Positions 52,386 through 61,093 are shown, numbered from the stretch's first letter. The stretch is 64,000 bases of DNA from Methylobacterium segetis (GCF_004348265.1 NZ_SMNT01000253.1:26877-90876), one strand, 5' to 3'. Numbers and translations: made by a program. The notes: generated by a model not told the origin, from the letters alone.

Positions 52386-53888
52386 ATGAGCTATCACACC
52401 GAGACGCTGATCATCGGCGCCGGTCCCGCGGGCCTCACCGCCGGCTACCTGCTCTCGAAGAAGGGGCGGGACGTGGTAGTCCTCGAACGCGATCCGCAGC
52501 AGGTCGGCGGCATCAGCCGCACCGTGTCGCACAACGGCTACTTGTTCGACATCGGCGGCCATCGGTTCTTCTCGAAGGCGAAGGCGGTGGTCGATCTGTG
52601 GGACGAGATCCTGCCCGACGACTTCATCGAGCGCCCGCGCCTGTCGCGGATCTACTACCGGGGCAAGTACTACGCCTATCCGCTCAAAGCCTTCGAGGCG
52701 CTGAGGAACCTCGGCCTCCTGCAGAGCGCGGCCTGCGTCGCCTCCTATCTCTACGCGCGGGCGCGGCCGATCCCGGAGCCGAAGAGCTTCCACGACTGGG
52801 TGCGCAATCAGTTCGGCGAGCGGCTGTTCTCGATCTTCTTCAAGACCTACACCGAGAAGGTGTGGGGCATGTCCTGCGACGCGATCTCCGCCGACTGGGC
52901 GGCGCAGCGGATCAAGGGTCTCGATCTCGGCGCGGCGATCCGCGACGCACTCGTGCGCTCGCTCGGGCTGAAGGCCAAGGCGAAGCCCGGCGAGCCGGTC
53001 ATCAAGACGCTCATCGAATCCTTCCGCTACCCGCGCCGCGGCCCCGGCATGATGTGGGAGGCGGCTGCCGCGAAGATCGCGCGGCAGGGAGGCCGGGTCC
53101 TCCTCGACCGCGGCGTCGACGGGCTGAGCTACGATGCGGCGACCGGGATCTGGACGGTCTCGGTGCAGCGCGGCGACGGATCCCGCGAGACCTACACGGC
53201 GCGCAACCTGATCTCGTCGGCGCCGGTGCGCGAGCTCGTGGAAGCGATCAAGCCGCGGCCGATGAGCACCTTCCACGCCCGCGCCCTGCAATACCGCGAC
53301 TTCCTGACCGTGGCGCTGATCGCGCGCTCGCGGCGCGAATTCCCGGACAACTGGATCTATATCCACGACCCGTCCGTGCAGGTCGGCCGCGTGCAGAACT
53401 TCCGCTCCTGGTCGCCGGAGATGGTGCCCGATGCCGACTACACCTGCCTCGGGCTCGAATATTTCTGCTTCGAGGGCGACGGTCTCTGGAACGCCTCGGA
53501 CGCGGATCTCGTCGCGCTCGCCAAACGCGAGATCGGCACGATCGGCCTGATCGCTCCCGAGGACGTCGTCGACGCCTGCGTCGTGCGGCAGCCGAAGGCC
53601 TATCCGGTCTACGACGAGAATTATCGGCAGAACGTCGCGATGGTGCGCATGGAGCTGGAGCGGGATTTCCCGTCGCTCCACCTCGTCGGCCGCAACGGCA
53701 TGCACAAGTACAACAATCAGGACCACGCGATGATGACGGCGATGCTGACCGTCGAGAACATCATCGAAGGGCGGCGCCGCCACGACATCTGGCGCGTCAA
53801 CGAGGATGCCGAGTACACCGAGGCCGGGCTCTCCGGTGCCGAGGAGGCGCTAGGCAGCGAGCGCCTCGTGCCGCGCAGGGTGGCCTGA
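52386..53888 (+). CDS. FAD-dependent oxidoreductase, UDP-galactopyranose-mutase-like
   Basis: The 500-residue protein begins with a Rossmann FAD-binding fold (LIIGAGPAGLTAGYLLSKKG, then VVVLERDPQQVGGISRT) and GYLFDIGGHRFFSK, a pattern of the UDP-galactopyranose mutase / protoporphyrinogen-oxidase-like group. The C-terminus has LVGRNGMHKYNNQDHAMMTA, again typical of that set. Proteins of this kind are found in polysaccharide loci and may isomerise or oxidise a sugar nucleotide. The ATG at 52386 is preferred to one at 52344. It is surrounded by glycan export and acylation genes. The exact reaction is not known. Confidence 0.85.
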   Translation: MSYHTETLIIGAGPAGLTAGYLLSKKGRDVVVLERDPQQVGGISRTVSHNGYLFDIGGHRFFSKAKAVVDLWDEILPDDFIERPRLSRIYYRGKYYAYPLKAFEALRNLGLLQSAACVASYLYARARPIPEPKSFHDWVRNQFGERLFSIFFKTYTEKVWGMSCDAISADWAAQRIKGLDLGAAIRDALVRSLGLKAKAKPGEPVIKTLIESFRYPRRGPGMMWEAAAAKIARQGGRVLLDRGVDGLSYDAATGIWTVSVQRGDGSRETYTARNLISSAPVRELVEAIKPRPMSTFHARALQYRDFLTVALIARSRREFPDNWIYIHDPSVQVGRVQNFRSWSPEMVPDADYTCLGLEYFCFEGDGLWNASDADLVALAKREIGTIGLIAPEDVVDACVVRQPKAYPVYDENYRQNVAMVRMELERDFPSLHLVGRNGMHKYNNQDHAMMTAMLTVENIIEGRRRHDIWRVNEDAEYTEAGLSGAEEALGSERLVPRRVA

Positions 53889-53892
53889 GGTT

Positions 53893-55017
53893 TCAGCGCC
53901 CGAGGAGCCGCTTCGCCTCGGCGCGGGCGGCCTCCTCCAGGTGGGCAAGGCGCAGGCGGCGCTCGAGCGAGAGCCCGCCGCTTCCGGGCGGAAGGGCGAT
54001 GATGTCGGCGACCGTCTCCCGGTCCCGGTAGAGGCTCTCCAGGGCCGAGCCGGACAGCGTCGCCGAATCGAGCCGCTCCGCGAAGCCCGTCTCGTGCATC
54101 GCGCGCACGATCCGCTCCTCCAGCAACAGGCCCGGCGCGAGCGCCCGGTGGCGCTCGTCGTAGGCCGTTTTCAGGAGCGTCGCCGTGCCGCCCGCCACGA
54201 GGGCGAGGCTGATCGCGATCGGCGTCCCGTCGAGGCTCAGGATATCCGCGCGTGCGCGCACCGGCCCGTCCGAACCCGAGAAGAGCGCGCGGGCGAGCCT
54301 GTCCGTCGCCGGGCTGCAGGCCATTGCCGTCCCGGAGTCCCCCTTCCAGCCGGCCTGCTCCAGGGTGAGGAAGGCTTCGATCGACCGGGTCAGGTCAGCG
54401 CCTTCGGTGGCGGTCGTGAAGGCGACGGCACCGAGGTCCGCCAGACGCCTCTCGCGGCGGCGGAGATCCTTCAGGCGCGAGCGGTGCGGGTGCCCATCGA
54501 GGAAGGCCTCGTAGCTCGCCCGCCGCTGGAGGACGGGGCGCTCGAAGGCTGAGATGGCCGCCACCGACCAGCCGGCGGATTCGAGGGCCCTCAGCAGGGC
54601 GGATCCCGCCGGCGAGCCGGTCGGCAACAGTGGCCAGCGCCACGCGCCGTTGGCGGCGAGCCCGTTGACGAGGGCCGCGACAGCCTCGCCGTCTCCGGGT
54701 GTCACGAGCGGTGCGGTCGCCGTGACGAGGGGCGAGAGGAAGGGGCGCGCCATGCGGCCGCCGAGGCCGACGATGTCGCGCCTCAGCTCGAACGGCAGGG
54801 TGGCCTCGAGCCGGTGCCCGCGCCAGACCGTGACGAACCGGAGCGAGCCGCCCGCGAGATCCGCCGCCCGATGCGCGGCGAGGGCGTGCCGGCTGAGATG
54901 GGGGTTCGGCTGCTCGGCGCGGCGCAGCAGATCGTCCCAGGCCTCGCCGGAGCGTTCGAGCTCGGCGAGGGTCGAGATCCCGACGGCGATGGCGCAGGTC
55001 CGGGGCTGGGGAATCAT
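53893..55017 (-). CDS. CelD/BioF2-type GNAT acyltransferase
   Basis: The 374-residue protein resembles the GNAT-fold CelD/BcsL (BioF2) acyltransferases found in exopolysaccharide and cellulose loci: RSRLKDLRRRERRLADLG and ALFLTLEQAGWKGDSGTA are characteristic blocks, followed by an acceptor-domain region with ISLALVAGGTATLLKTAYDE. It likely transfers an acyl or amino-acyl group to a sugar or lipid. The ATG at 55017 overlaps the stop of the upstream flippase gene (ATGA), so the two are translationally coupled. It converges on the flavoprotein gene with a 4-nt gap. Confidence 0.82.
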   Translation of the reverse strand: MIPQPRTCAIAVGISTLAELERSGEAWDDLLRRAEQPNPHLSRHALAAHRAADLAGGSLRFVTVWRGHRLEATLPFELRRDIVGLGGRMARPFLSPLVTATAPLVTPGDGEAVAALVNGLAANGAWRWPLLPTGSPAGSALLRALESAGWSVAAISAFERPVLQRRASYEAFLDGHPHRSRLKDLRRRERRLADLGAVAFTTATEGADLTRSIEAFLTLEQAGWKGDSGTAMACSPATDRLARALFSGSDGPVRARADILSLDGTPIAISLALVAGGTATLLKTAYDERHRALAPGLLLEERIVRAMHETGFAERLDSATLSGSALESLYRDRETVADIIALPPGSGGLSLERRLRLAHLEEAARAEAKRLLGR

Positions 55018-56408
55018 GATGGCGTCCGAGCTCTGCGGCCCGACCAGACCGGCGTCGCGAGACCGTGGAGTGCCCGCGCGCTGTGCGCGAGCGCGGCCGC
55101 GCGCAGGATGCTGGCGGCGGCCATCGCCAGCGCTGCGCCGTTCACGCCGAGCCACGGAACGAGCGCGAGGCAGAGCAGCGCCGCCACGCCCACGAGGCCG
55201 ATTGTGATCGCGGCGCAGAGCCGCTCGCCGCCGAGCATGGTGAGCAGATCCTCGCCCGGCCCGAACAGGCTCGCCGCGACGCTGCCGGCGACGAGGATCG
55301 CGAGCGGAGCCTGGCTCGCCGCGAAGTCCGGCCCGAACAGGCTCAGCAGCAGCGGACCGGCCGCGACGATGCCCGACCCGATGACGAATGTGGCGGCGCA
55401 GGTGGCGCGCCCCTGCGCGGTGACGAGGGCGGCAAGCCCGTTCCGGTCGCCCGCGGCCTGGGTGGCGCTGAAACGTTGCGCGGTCGCTGCCGAGGCCGCG
55501 AAGTGCACGAACAGGACGAGCTGTTGGATGCGGGTCGCCGCGAAGTAGAGGCCGACCGCGGCTGCCGGCATGAGGAAGCCGAGGACCACGACGTCGACGA
55601 AGCCGAAGGCCGCGCCGGCAAGGTCGGTCGCCGCGATCGGCAGGCCGGCGCCGAGCCAGACCCGCCAGCGATAGAGCCGCGGCCCGGCCGGCAGGATCGC
55701 GGCGAGGCGGCGCAGGAGCAGGGCGGCCTGGATCGTTGCCGAAAGGCCGGTGGCGAGGAATGCGCAGGCGAGGGCCACCGAGGCTTCGGCCGGCGCCCCG
55801 CAGAGAATCGCGCCGAGCATCGCGACGACCACGAGCCCCTGGCGCAGCAGGTAGGGTGGGGCGATGGCAAGGACGGCCCAGTCGTGGCTGCGCGCCACGC
55901 CCTCGCAGAAATCCTGAAATGCGAAGAGCGGCAGGACGAGGGCCGCCAGCACGACGGGCCATCGGTAGGCCTCGGCCAGAGCGGGACCGCCGAGGGCGAG
56001 AGCGAGGCCGAGCGCGGCGACGGCGAGGCCCGTGAGGGCGGTCACGGCGGCGCCGCCGATGAGGAAGCCGCGGGTCTCGGCGTGCGCTCCCCGCGCGCGG
56101 CTACCCGGCAGGAAGCGGCAGGCGCCCTGCGACAGGCCGAGCGTCGAGGCATGCCCGAGAATCGCGATCCAGACCCAGACCGTGGCGAAGATGCCGTACT
56201 CGGAGCCGCCCATCAGGCGGGCCATCAGCACCTGCGCGATGTAGGCGAGCCCGGCCGCTGCGATGCGGATGGCGAAGACGGTGACGGCCGCACGCGCCGG
56301 TCCGGTCCGGAGGGCGCGGATCCGCCCGAAGGCCGTGCCGAGCCCGTGCCCGTCGCGGGCCTCCTCGGCCGGACGATCGGCCGGATCGTGTGCGAGACCC
56401 GCTGCCAT
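55014..56408 (-). CDS. Wzx-like polysaccharide flippase
   Basis: The 464-residue polytopic protein has about 12-14 membrane helices and matches the polysaccharide biosynthesis branch of the MOP superfamily (MARLMGGSEYGIFATVWVWI near the N-terminus, LYFAATRIQQLVLFVHF in the middle). Such proteins flip undecaprenyl-linked oligosaccharides across the inner membrane. GGGGAG 5 nt upstream supports the start at 56408. It is coupled to the BioF2-type acyltransferase downstream. A pair of direct repeats lies in its upstream region. Confidence 0.86.
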   Translation of the reverse strand: MAAGLAHDPADRPAEEARDGHGLGTAFGRIRALRTGPARAAVTVFAIRIAAAGLAYIAQVLMARLMGGSEYGIFATVWVWIAILGHASTLGLSQGACRFLPGSRARGAHAETRGFLIGGAAVTALTGLAVAALGLALALGGPALAEAYRWPVVLAALVLPLFAFQDFCEGVARSHDWAVLAIAPPYLLRQGLVVVAMLGAILCGAPAEASVALACAFLATGLSATIQAALLLRRLAAILPAGPRLYRWRVWLGAGLPIAATDLAGAAFGFVDVVVLGFLMPAAAVGLYFAATRIQQLVLFVHFAASAATAQRFSATQAAGDRNGLAALVTAQGRATCAATFVIGSGIVAAGPLLLSLFGPDFAASQAPLAILVAGSVAASLFGPGEDLLTMLGGERLCAAITIGLVGVAALLCLALVPWLGVNGAALAMAAASILRAAALAHSARALHGLATPVWSGRRARTPS

Positions 56409-56460
56409 GCCCGCTCCCCGAGAAGCGTGAGGGCGGCGCGCGGCCGGCCCGACAGGACCG

Positions 56461-56502
56461 CTTAGGGGAGGCGCCCTTGCCGTCCGGTTAAGGGAGGCGC
56501 CC
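56461..56502. repeat. Direct repeats upstream of the flippase gene
   Basis: CTTAGGGGAGGCGCCC (56461-56476) and GTTAAGGGAGGCGCCC (56487-56502) are identical at 14 of 16 positions with a 26-nt period. They lie 53-94 nt upstream of the minus-strand flippase start, in the gap after the SGNH-like gene. They may be binding sites for a regulator. Confidence 0.6.
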
Positions 56503-56510
56503 GGGCCGCC

Positions 56511-57446
56511 TCAATGGGCGTCGGGGGTCGGATTCACCTGTGGACCGTGCGCGCCGTCCCGGGGCGAAGGCAACAGCGACTTGCCGAGGACGGGGCCGGC
56601 GGTGCCCGTCGTATCGGGCTGGAGCAGGGACAGGGTGATCGCCCGGGTCACGTGCTCGGCCATGCAGCGCAGACCGAGATCGTTGAGACGGAACTGGCGG
56701 CCCAGCATGTGGTCCTCGCCCTTGTCGCCGCGGCCGGAGAGGAAGCGCATGGCGGCGTAGCGCTGCACCAGCGGCACGCCCTCGCGGGCGGCGACCTCCT
56801 GAACCTTGCGCACGATGCTGAGGTAATACTCGTCCTCGGCGAGGCTCGCCGTATAGACGGGATCGACCAGCACGACGTCGATGTCGTGCGACTTGACCCA
56901 CTTCACGGTCTCGTCGAGGGCGTCGGCGAAGGCGTCGAGTTCGACACGGGCCAGCGCATCGTGCGTCCCGACCTGCCAGATCACGAGGTCGGGTTCGACA
57001 TCCGCCACCATGCTGCGCAGCCGCTCGGCGGCGCCCGAGGCGATCTCGCCCTGCAGGCCGCGGGCCTCCACCACCACGTCGACATCCGGCAGGGAGCGCT
57101 CCAAGGCCGTCTCGAGCTTGACGGGGTAGCTCGCCGAGGCGCCGGGGCCGGCCGAGGTCGAGCCGACGGCGAGCACGCGGACCGGCCGCTTCTCCTTGAG
57201 CGCGGTCTTGACCGCGTGAAGCTTCGCCAGCGTGTAGAGCTTCGAGCCGGGCACGCGGCATTCGGGCGACAGGCTCGGGTCGAGGCTCTCGCCGGCGGGC
57301 GCCGGAGGCGCGGTCGGGGGAGAGACGACCGTCGGCGCCGGCCGGGCCGCCTCGGGCGCCGGCTCCTGTGCCTGGGCGGTGCCGAGGCCTACGAGCAAGG
57401 TCAGCGCGAGCAGGAGCGGCCGGCGGCCGGGCGGGGCGGCTCTCAC
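56511..57446 (-). CDS. Periplasmic SGNH/GDSL-like protein
   Basis: The 311-residue protein starts at a GTG overlapping the opgC stop. A signal peptide (RRPLLLALTLLVGLGTAQAQ) and a Pro/Ala-rich spacer precede an SGNH-like domain: VRVLAVGSTSAGPGASAS (block I Ser), ARGLQGEIASG (block II Gly), and IWQVGTHDAL (block III, His in place of the usual Asn). Block V is not clearly conserved (RLNDLGLRCMAEH). It may add or remove acyl groups on a periplasmic glycan. The coupling to an acyltransferase resembles the pairing of membrane O-acyltransferases with SGNH partners in alginate and cellulose acetylation (analogy, not homology shown). Confidence 0.75.
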   Translation of the reverse strand: MRAAPPGRRPLLLALTLLVGLGTAQAQEPAPEAARPAPTVVSPPTAPPAPAGESLDPSLSPECRVPGSKLYTLAKLHAVKTALKEKRPVRVLAVGSTSAGPGASASYPVKLETALERSLPDVDVVVEARGLQGEIASGAAERLRSMVADVEPDLVIWQVGTHDALARVELDAFADALDETVKWVKSHDIDVVLVDPVYTASLAEDEYYLSIVRKVQEVAAREGVPLVQRYAAMRFLSGRGDKGEDHMLGRQFRLNDLGLRCMAEHVTRAITLSLLQPDTTGTAGPVLGKSLLPSPRDGAHGPQVNPTPDAH

Positions 57447-58534
57447 GTCGGGATCCGCGGCTTGCGGGAACGCCACTCGACGAACCATGCGGTAAAACCC
57501 AGTGCGAACAGTCCGAACGCAACGATGATCAGGTCGATCAGGAGGCCACCACCCGTCCAGAACCGCAAGAGCTGTCCGGCCAGACTGAATACCGAACCCA
57601 TGGAGAACACGGCAAGCGAGTTCCTCCCGAGGCTCGTCAGATAGCGCACGATCCCACCGATCCGCGGCGCCAGGACGGCGTAGACGCCCTGGAACGCGAG
57701 CAGCACGCCGAGGACATGGATGAGCCGCGCGGGCGACAGGTAGGTCTTGTCGAAGGTGAAAATGAGGCGCGGCTCCGGAACGAGCAGCGGGTCGGGCCGA
57801 AGCTCGAGCACCGAGAGCACGATGCCGAGCAGGACCAGGCCGACGCCGAGCGGCATCAGCCGGCGCGCCCAGCGGCGGAGCGTATCCGAGCGCCGGTTCC
57901 AATCCTCCAGCACGAAGCCGAGGACGAGGAGAAGCTGCCAGCAGAGCGGATCGAAGAACCAGTCGCCCTCGCCCGGCCAGGACGGCAGGTTCCACTCCTC
58001 GACGAGGCTCGTGAGATAGAGCCCCACGGACAGGGCGAGGGCCGCGATGCGGCTCACCCGTGCCAAGAGGATGAAGACCGGCGCGATGCCGAGGAGCACC
58101 ACGTAGAGCGGCAGGATGTTGAAGAAGCCGAGCTGATGGCTCAGCAGCACCACCCCGACGATGGTCTGGATCGGGTCCGCGAAGAAGGTCCCCGCATTGT
58201 GCCACTCGAGGATCAGCGGGTTGTCGAGGAGGAGCGCGGTGCCGGCGATCATGGCGAGCGCGATGGCCATGACGGTGATCTGTGCCCGGTAGACCTCGAT
58301 CGTGCGGGACATCAGCCGCAGCACGGAGCGCAGCGCGGGTTCCGGCCGGCCGTCGCGTCCGCGCGTCGCGATGCCGATCGACCATCCGGCCAGGAACACG
58401 AACAGCTCGGCCGCGTCCGAGATGCCGTATTGCGAGTACGTGTAGCGCTCGAACGTGTTGCCCGGGATGTGATTGATGAAGATCGTCACGAGGGCGAGGC
58501 CCCGCCAGAAGTCGATGGCGTTTGCATCCCGCAT
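57443..58534 (-). CDS. opgC: OpgC-family membrane acyltransferase
   Basis: The 363-residue protein has about ten membrane helices and the OpgC pattern: RDANAIDFWRGLALVTIFINHIPGN at the N-terminus and SDAAELFVFLAGW, then a final FGLFALGFTAWFVEWRSRK. OpgC succinylates periplasmic glucans in enterobacteria; alphaproteobacterial homologues often modify other glycans. The ATG at 58534 is preferred because conservation starts there; upstream in-frame sequence looks non-coding. It is 4-nt coupled to the SGNH-like gene. The acyl donor and acceptor are unknown; opgG/opgH are not in the window. Confidence 0.85.
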   Translation of the reverse strand: MRDANAIDFWRGLALVTIFINHIPGNTFERYTYSQYGISDAAELFVFLAGWSIGIATRGRDGRPEPALRSVLRLMSRTIEVYRAQITVMAIALAMIAGTALLLDNPLILEWHNAGTFFADPIQTIVGVVLLSHQLGFFNILPLYVVLLGIAPVFILLARVSRIAALALSVGLYLTSLVEEWNLPSWPGEGDWFFDPLCWQLLLVLGFVLEDWNRRSDTLRRWARRLMPLGVGLVLLGIVLSVLELRPDPLLVPEPRLIFTFDKTYLSPARLIHVLGVLLAFQGVYAVLAPRIGGIVRYLTSLGRNSLAVFSMGSVFSLAGQLLRFWTGGGLLIDLIIVAFGLFALGFTAWFVEWRSRKPRIPT

Positions 58535-58674
58535 CGCGGTGGCGGCTCCGGGCTGGAAGGGGGCGGTGGCTGGGCTCGGCGCAGCCGGATCGATCCGCGA
58601 GCGCGCCGTGATAGGGCCATGCCGGCCGATCTGCAAAGACCGACCGCAGGGCCCTGAGCCGGCGACCGGGGGCG

Positions 58675-59772
58675 ATGCGTCGCAGTCTGCAACCTCTGCT
58701 AGTACTACTGGTTGCATATCGCGCGCGCACCCGTCTGCGCGTCCTCACGAACATCGGGAATCGGATCTTCATGGAGCCTGTTCCGGCGGGGGCCGCACGA
58801 GCCGCGATGGCACCCGGCACGGCGCGGTCGCGTGGTGCGATTCCTCTGGGGCGCGCCTTCGTCACCACGGGCGGCGGCCACCGCGTCGCCTACGTCGAGG
58901 CAGGCGATGGGCCGGACCTCGTCCTGATCCACGGGGCGCTGATGACGCTCGAGGATATGTGGCTCGGGCCGATGCAGGCGCTCGCGCGGCATTTCCATGT
59001 GGTCGCCGTCGACCGTCCGGGGCACGGCGCCAGCACGCGCGGCCGCCTGTCCGCCGCCTCGCCGTGGCGGCAGGCCGAGATCCTGGGAGACGCCATCGAC
59101 GCCCTCGGCCTGCGCCGACCGGTCGTCGTCGGACACTCGTTCGGAGGCGCCGTGGCGCTGTCACTGGGGATAAGCCGGCCCGAGCGGATTGCGGGCGTTC
59201 TCGCGCTCGCGCCGATCGCCTTCCCGGAATTGCGGCTGGAGCAGGTTCTGTTCGGGCCGCGCAGCGTTCCCATCTCGGGGGACGCGCTGGCGCAGGGGGC
59301 CGCCGCTTCGGTCGACCCCTTGCTTCTGCCGCTGCTCTGGCGTGCCATGTTCCTGCCGCAGCCCATGCCCGAGGCGTTCGCCGCGCAATTCCCGTTCGGC
59401 TGGGCGCGGCGACCGGAAGCCATGATCGCCAACGGCGAGGACGCGGTTGCGCTCTGGCAAGGGCTCACGCGCAGCGCGTTCTCCCACGCGGGCTGCCGCG
59501 CGGCGGTCCACATCATCGCGGGGGACGCCGACCTCGTGGTCAACCCTCGTCTTCACGGCCGGACGGCCGCCCGGCTGATCCCCGGCGCCCGGTTCGAAAA
59601 CCTCGAGGGCGTCGGACACATGGTCCACCATGTCCGCGTCGAGGCGGTGGTCGAGGCAGCCCGCGCCCTGGCAGGCCGCAGCACGCAAGCGATGCCGCCT
59701 CAGCCCCTTCGATTCGGAGGGACGGACGCGCCGAAGCCGCGGGCATTCGTGCACACGCGCGGCGAGGCATGA
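58675..59772 (+). CDS. Alpha/beta hydrolase
   Basis: The 365-residue protein has the alpha/beta-hydrolase core: LVLIHGALMTLEDMW (oxyanion HG), VDRPGHGAST, nucleophile Ser in VVGHSFGGAVAL, Asp in IIAGDADLVVNP, and His in LEGVGHMVHH. The complete triad suggests activity, perhaps as an esterase or lipase. The N-terminal segment LQPLLVLLVAY could be a membrane anchor if the start at 58675 is right; an in-frame ATG at 58771 would give a soluble protein. It is divergent from opgC, with a 140-nt shared region. Confidence 0.85.
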   Translation: MRRSLQPLLVLLVAYRARTRLRVLTNIGNRIFMEPVPAGAARAAMAPGTARSRGAIPLGRAFVTTGGGHRVAYVEAGDGPDLVLIHGALMTLEDMWLGPMQALARHFHVVAVDRPGHGASTRGRLSAASPWRQAEILGDAIDALGLRRPVVVGHSFGGAVALSLGISRPERIAGVLALAPIAFPELRLEQVLFGPRSVPISGDALAQGAAASVDPLLLPLLWRAMFLPQPMPEAFAAQFPFGWARRPEAMIANGEDAVALWQGLTRSAFSHAGCRAAVHIIAGDADLVVNPRLHGRTAARLIPGARFENLEGVGHMVHHVRVEAVVEAARALAGRSTQAMPPQPLRFGGTDAPKPRAFVHTRGEA

Positions 59773-59886
59773 CCCGGCTCGGATGAGACCCGACGCCCTG
59801 AAGCTTCCTCGGCGCGAATGCGCTCGATCGGGAGGCCGAAGCGTCGCGCTTCCACCCCCTGCAGGACCGGATTTTGAGGAAGATGG

Positions 59887-59962
59887 TGGTGCCGCAAGAG
59901 GGATTCGAACCCCCGACCCCCTCATTACGAATGAGGTGCTCTACCAGCTGAGCTATTGCGGC
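59887..59962 (-). tRNA. tRNA-Thr (anticodon CGT)
   Basis: The 76-nt minus-strand sequence folds into a standard cloverleaf. The 7-bp acceptor stem pairs GCCGCAA with TTGCGGC, the D-arm is AGCTCAGCTGGTAGAGC, and the anticodon arm CCTCA-TTCGTAA-TGAGG has anticodon CGT at the usual positions. The T-arm contains GGTTCGAATCC. The CCA end is encoded. It reads ACG codons, which are frequent in this GC-rich DNA. Confidence 0.97.
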
Positions 59963-60006
59963 CCGATCCACGTGCCGGAGGGCGCGGTGCGATCGTTCGG
60001 CTGAGG

Positions 60007-60035
60007 CTCATATCCGGCCGGCCCCGCATTGGCAA
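60007..60035 (-). promoter_or_regulatory. Promoter of tRNA-Thr
   Basis: On the minus strand TTGCCA (60035-60030) and TATGAG (60012-60007) are separated by exactly 17 nt. Transcription would begin near 60000, about 38 nt before the tRNA 5' end. Confidence 0.6.
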
Positions 60036-60171
60036 GGCGGCTCGCGTCTCGGGCAAGGCTGCGATGCAGCCGTGCCACGGGGATCGCTCGGCGGGCCTGC
60101 GCCGCGGTCTGCCGGCTTGACGGCGGTGAACGCGGGCGAAACTGTCCCCGCATCGCAGCGGAAGGCTTCCG

Positions 60172-60651
60172 ATGTCCCTGATCTCGCGCCTCAGAACCTA
60201 CGCGTCCGAAGCGTTCGGGATCGCTCCGTCCGCCGTCGAGGCCGAGATCGACGAGGAGCACCTCGCCGCAACAGCCCTCCTCGTCCACGTCGCGCGGGTC
60301 GACGGCGTGCTCGCTCCGAAGGAGGCCGAACGCCTCGCGCGTCTCGTCCGCGGCCGCTACGCGGATTCGGACGCGGCGGCGGACGCCCTCATCGCGCGGG
60401 CCACCGCCTTCGATGCGGAGACCCGCGATATCGCGATGCTCGTCGAACGGATCGGGCGCGAGGGCGGAACGGGCGAACGGGCGCGGCTGCTCGCCATGGC
60501 CTGGTCCATCGCGGGCGCCGACGGCAGCGTCGACGAGTTCGAGGAAGCGCTGGTCTGGCGGCTCGGCAAGCTCCTGGGGCTCGAGGAGGCCGCCATCGTC
60601 CGAGCACGCGAGGAGGGCCTCGCGGGCCGCGATGGGGCGGGACCGGCATGA
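60172..60651 (+). CDS. TerB-like protein
   Basis: The 159-residue all-helical protein matches the TerB-like domain family, with DEEHLAATALLVHVARVDGVLAPKEAERL in the N-terminal half and the acidic metal-binding-like segment IAGADGSVDEFEEALVWRL. TerB domains are associated with tellurite/stress resistance and with membrane-linked chaperone systems; a specific role is not assignable. No signal peptide is present. It precedes lrgA by 31 nt in the same direction, so the three genes may be one operon. Confidence 0.82.
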   Translation: MSLISRLRTYASEAFGIAPSAVEAEIDEEHLAATALLVHVARVDGVLAPKEAERLARLVRGRYADSDAAADALIARATAFDAETRDIAMLVERIGREGGTGERARLLAMAWSIAGADGSVDEFEEALVWRLGKLLGLEEAAIVRAREEGLAGRDGAGPA

Positions 60652-60682
60652 GGGCGCGCCAGTCGGGACGGGAGCGCCGGCC

Positions 60683-61093
60683 ATGATCGCGAGCCTCGCC
60701 CTCGTCCTCCTCGCCCAGCTTCTCGGCGAGGTCTTCGCGCGCGGGAGCGGCCTGCCGCTGCCCGGGCCGGTTCTCGGCATGGTGCTGATGCTGGGGTTCC
60801 TCACGCTGCGCGACCGCGGCCCCGCCGCGGTGCCGCGCGGCCTGCCGAGGCCCCTCACGGACGGAACCCTTGAGCAGACGGGCAAGGGCCTCCTCGCCAA
60901 TCTCTCGCTGATGTTCGTGCCGGCCGGTGCCGGCATCGTCGGACGTCTCGACGTGCTCCAGGCGCAGGGCGCGAAGCTCGCCTTCGTCCTCGTCCTGTCG
61001 ACGCTCGCCGCCCTTGCCGCGACCGCGCTGACCTTCGTCGCCGTGTCGCGCAGCCTCGACCGTCGCCGCGGCGAGCGGGAGGAGGCGGCGTGA
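60683..61093 (+). CDS. lrgA: CidA/LrgA-family membrane protein
   Basis: The 136-residue protein has four membrane helices and the family blocks LLAQLLGEVFARGSGLPLPG PVLGMVLML and LLANLSLMFVPAGAGIV. LrgA works with LrgB as a holin-like pair affecting autolysis or, in some bacteria, glycolate/pyruvate/lactate export. The stop overlaps the GTG start of lrgB by 4 nt. A GGGACGGGAG motif precedes the ATG at 60683. Confidence 0.9.
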   Translation: MIASLALVLLAQLLGEVFARGSGLPLPGPVLGMVLMLGFLTLRDRGPAAVPRGLPRPLTDGTLEQTGKGLLANLSLMFVPAGAGIVGRLDVLQAQGAKLAFVLVLSTLAALAATALTFVAVSRSLDRRRGEREEAA

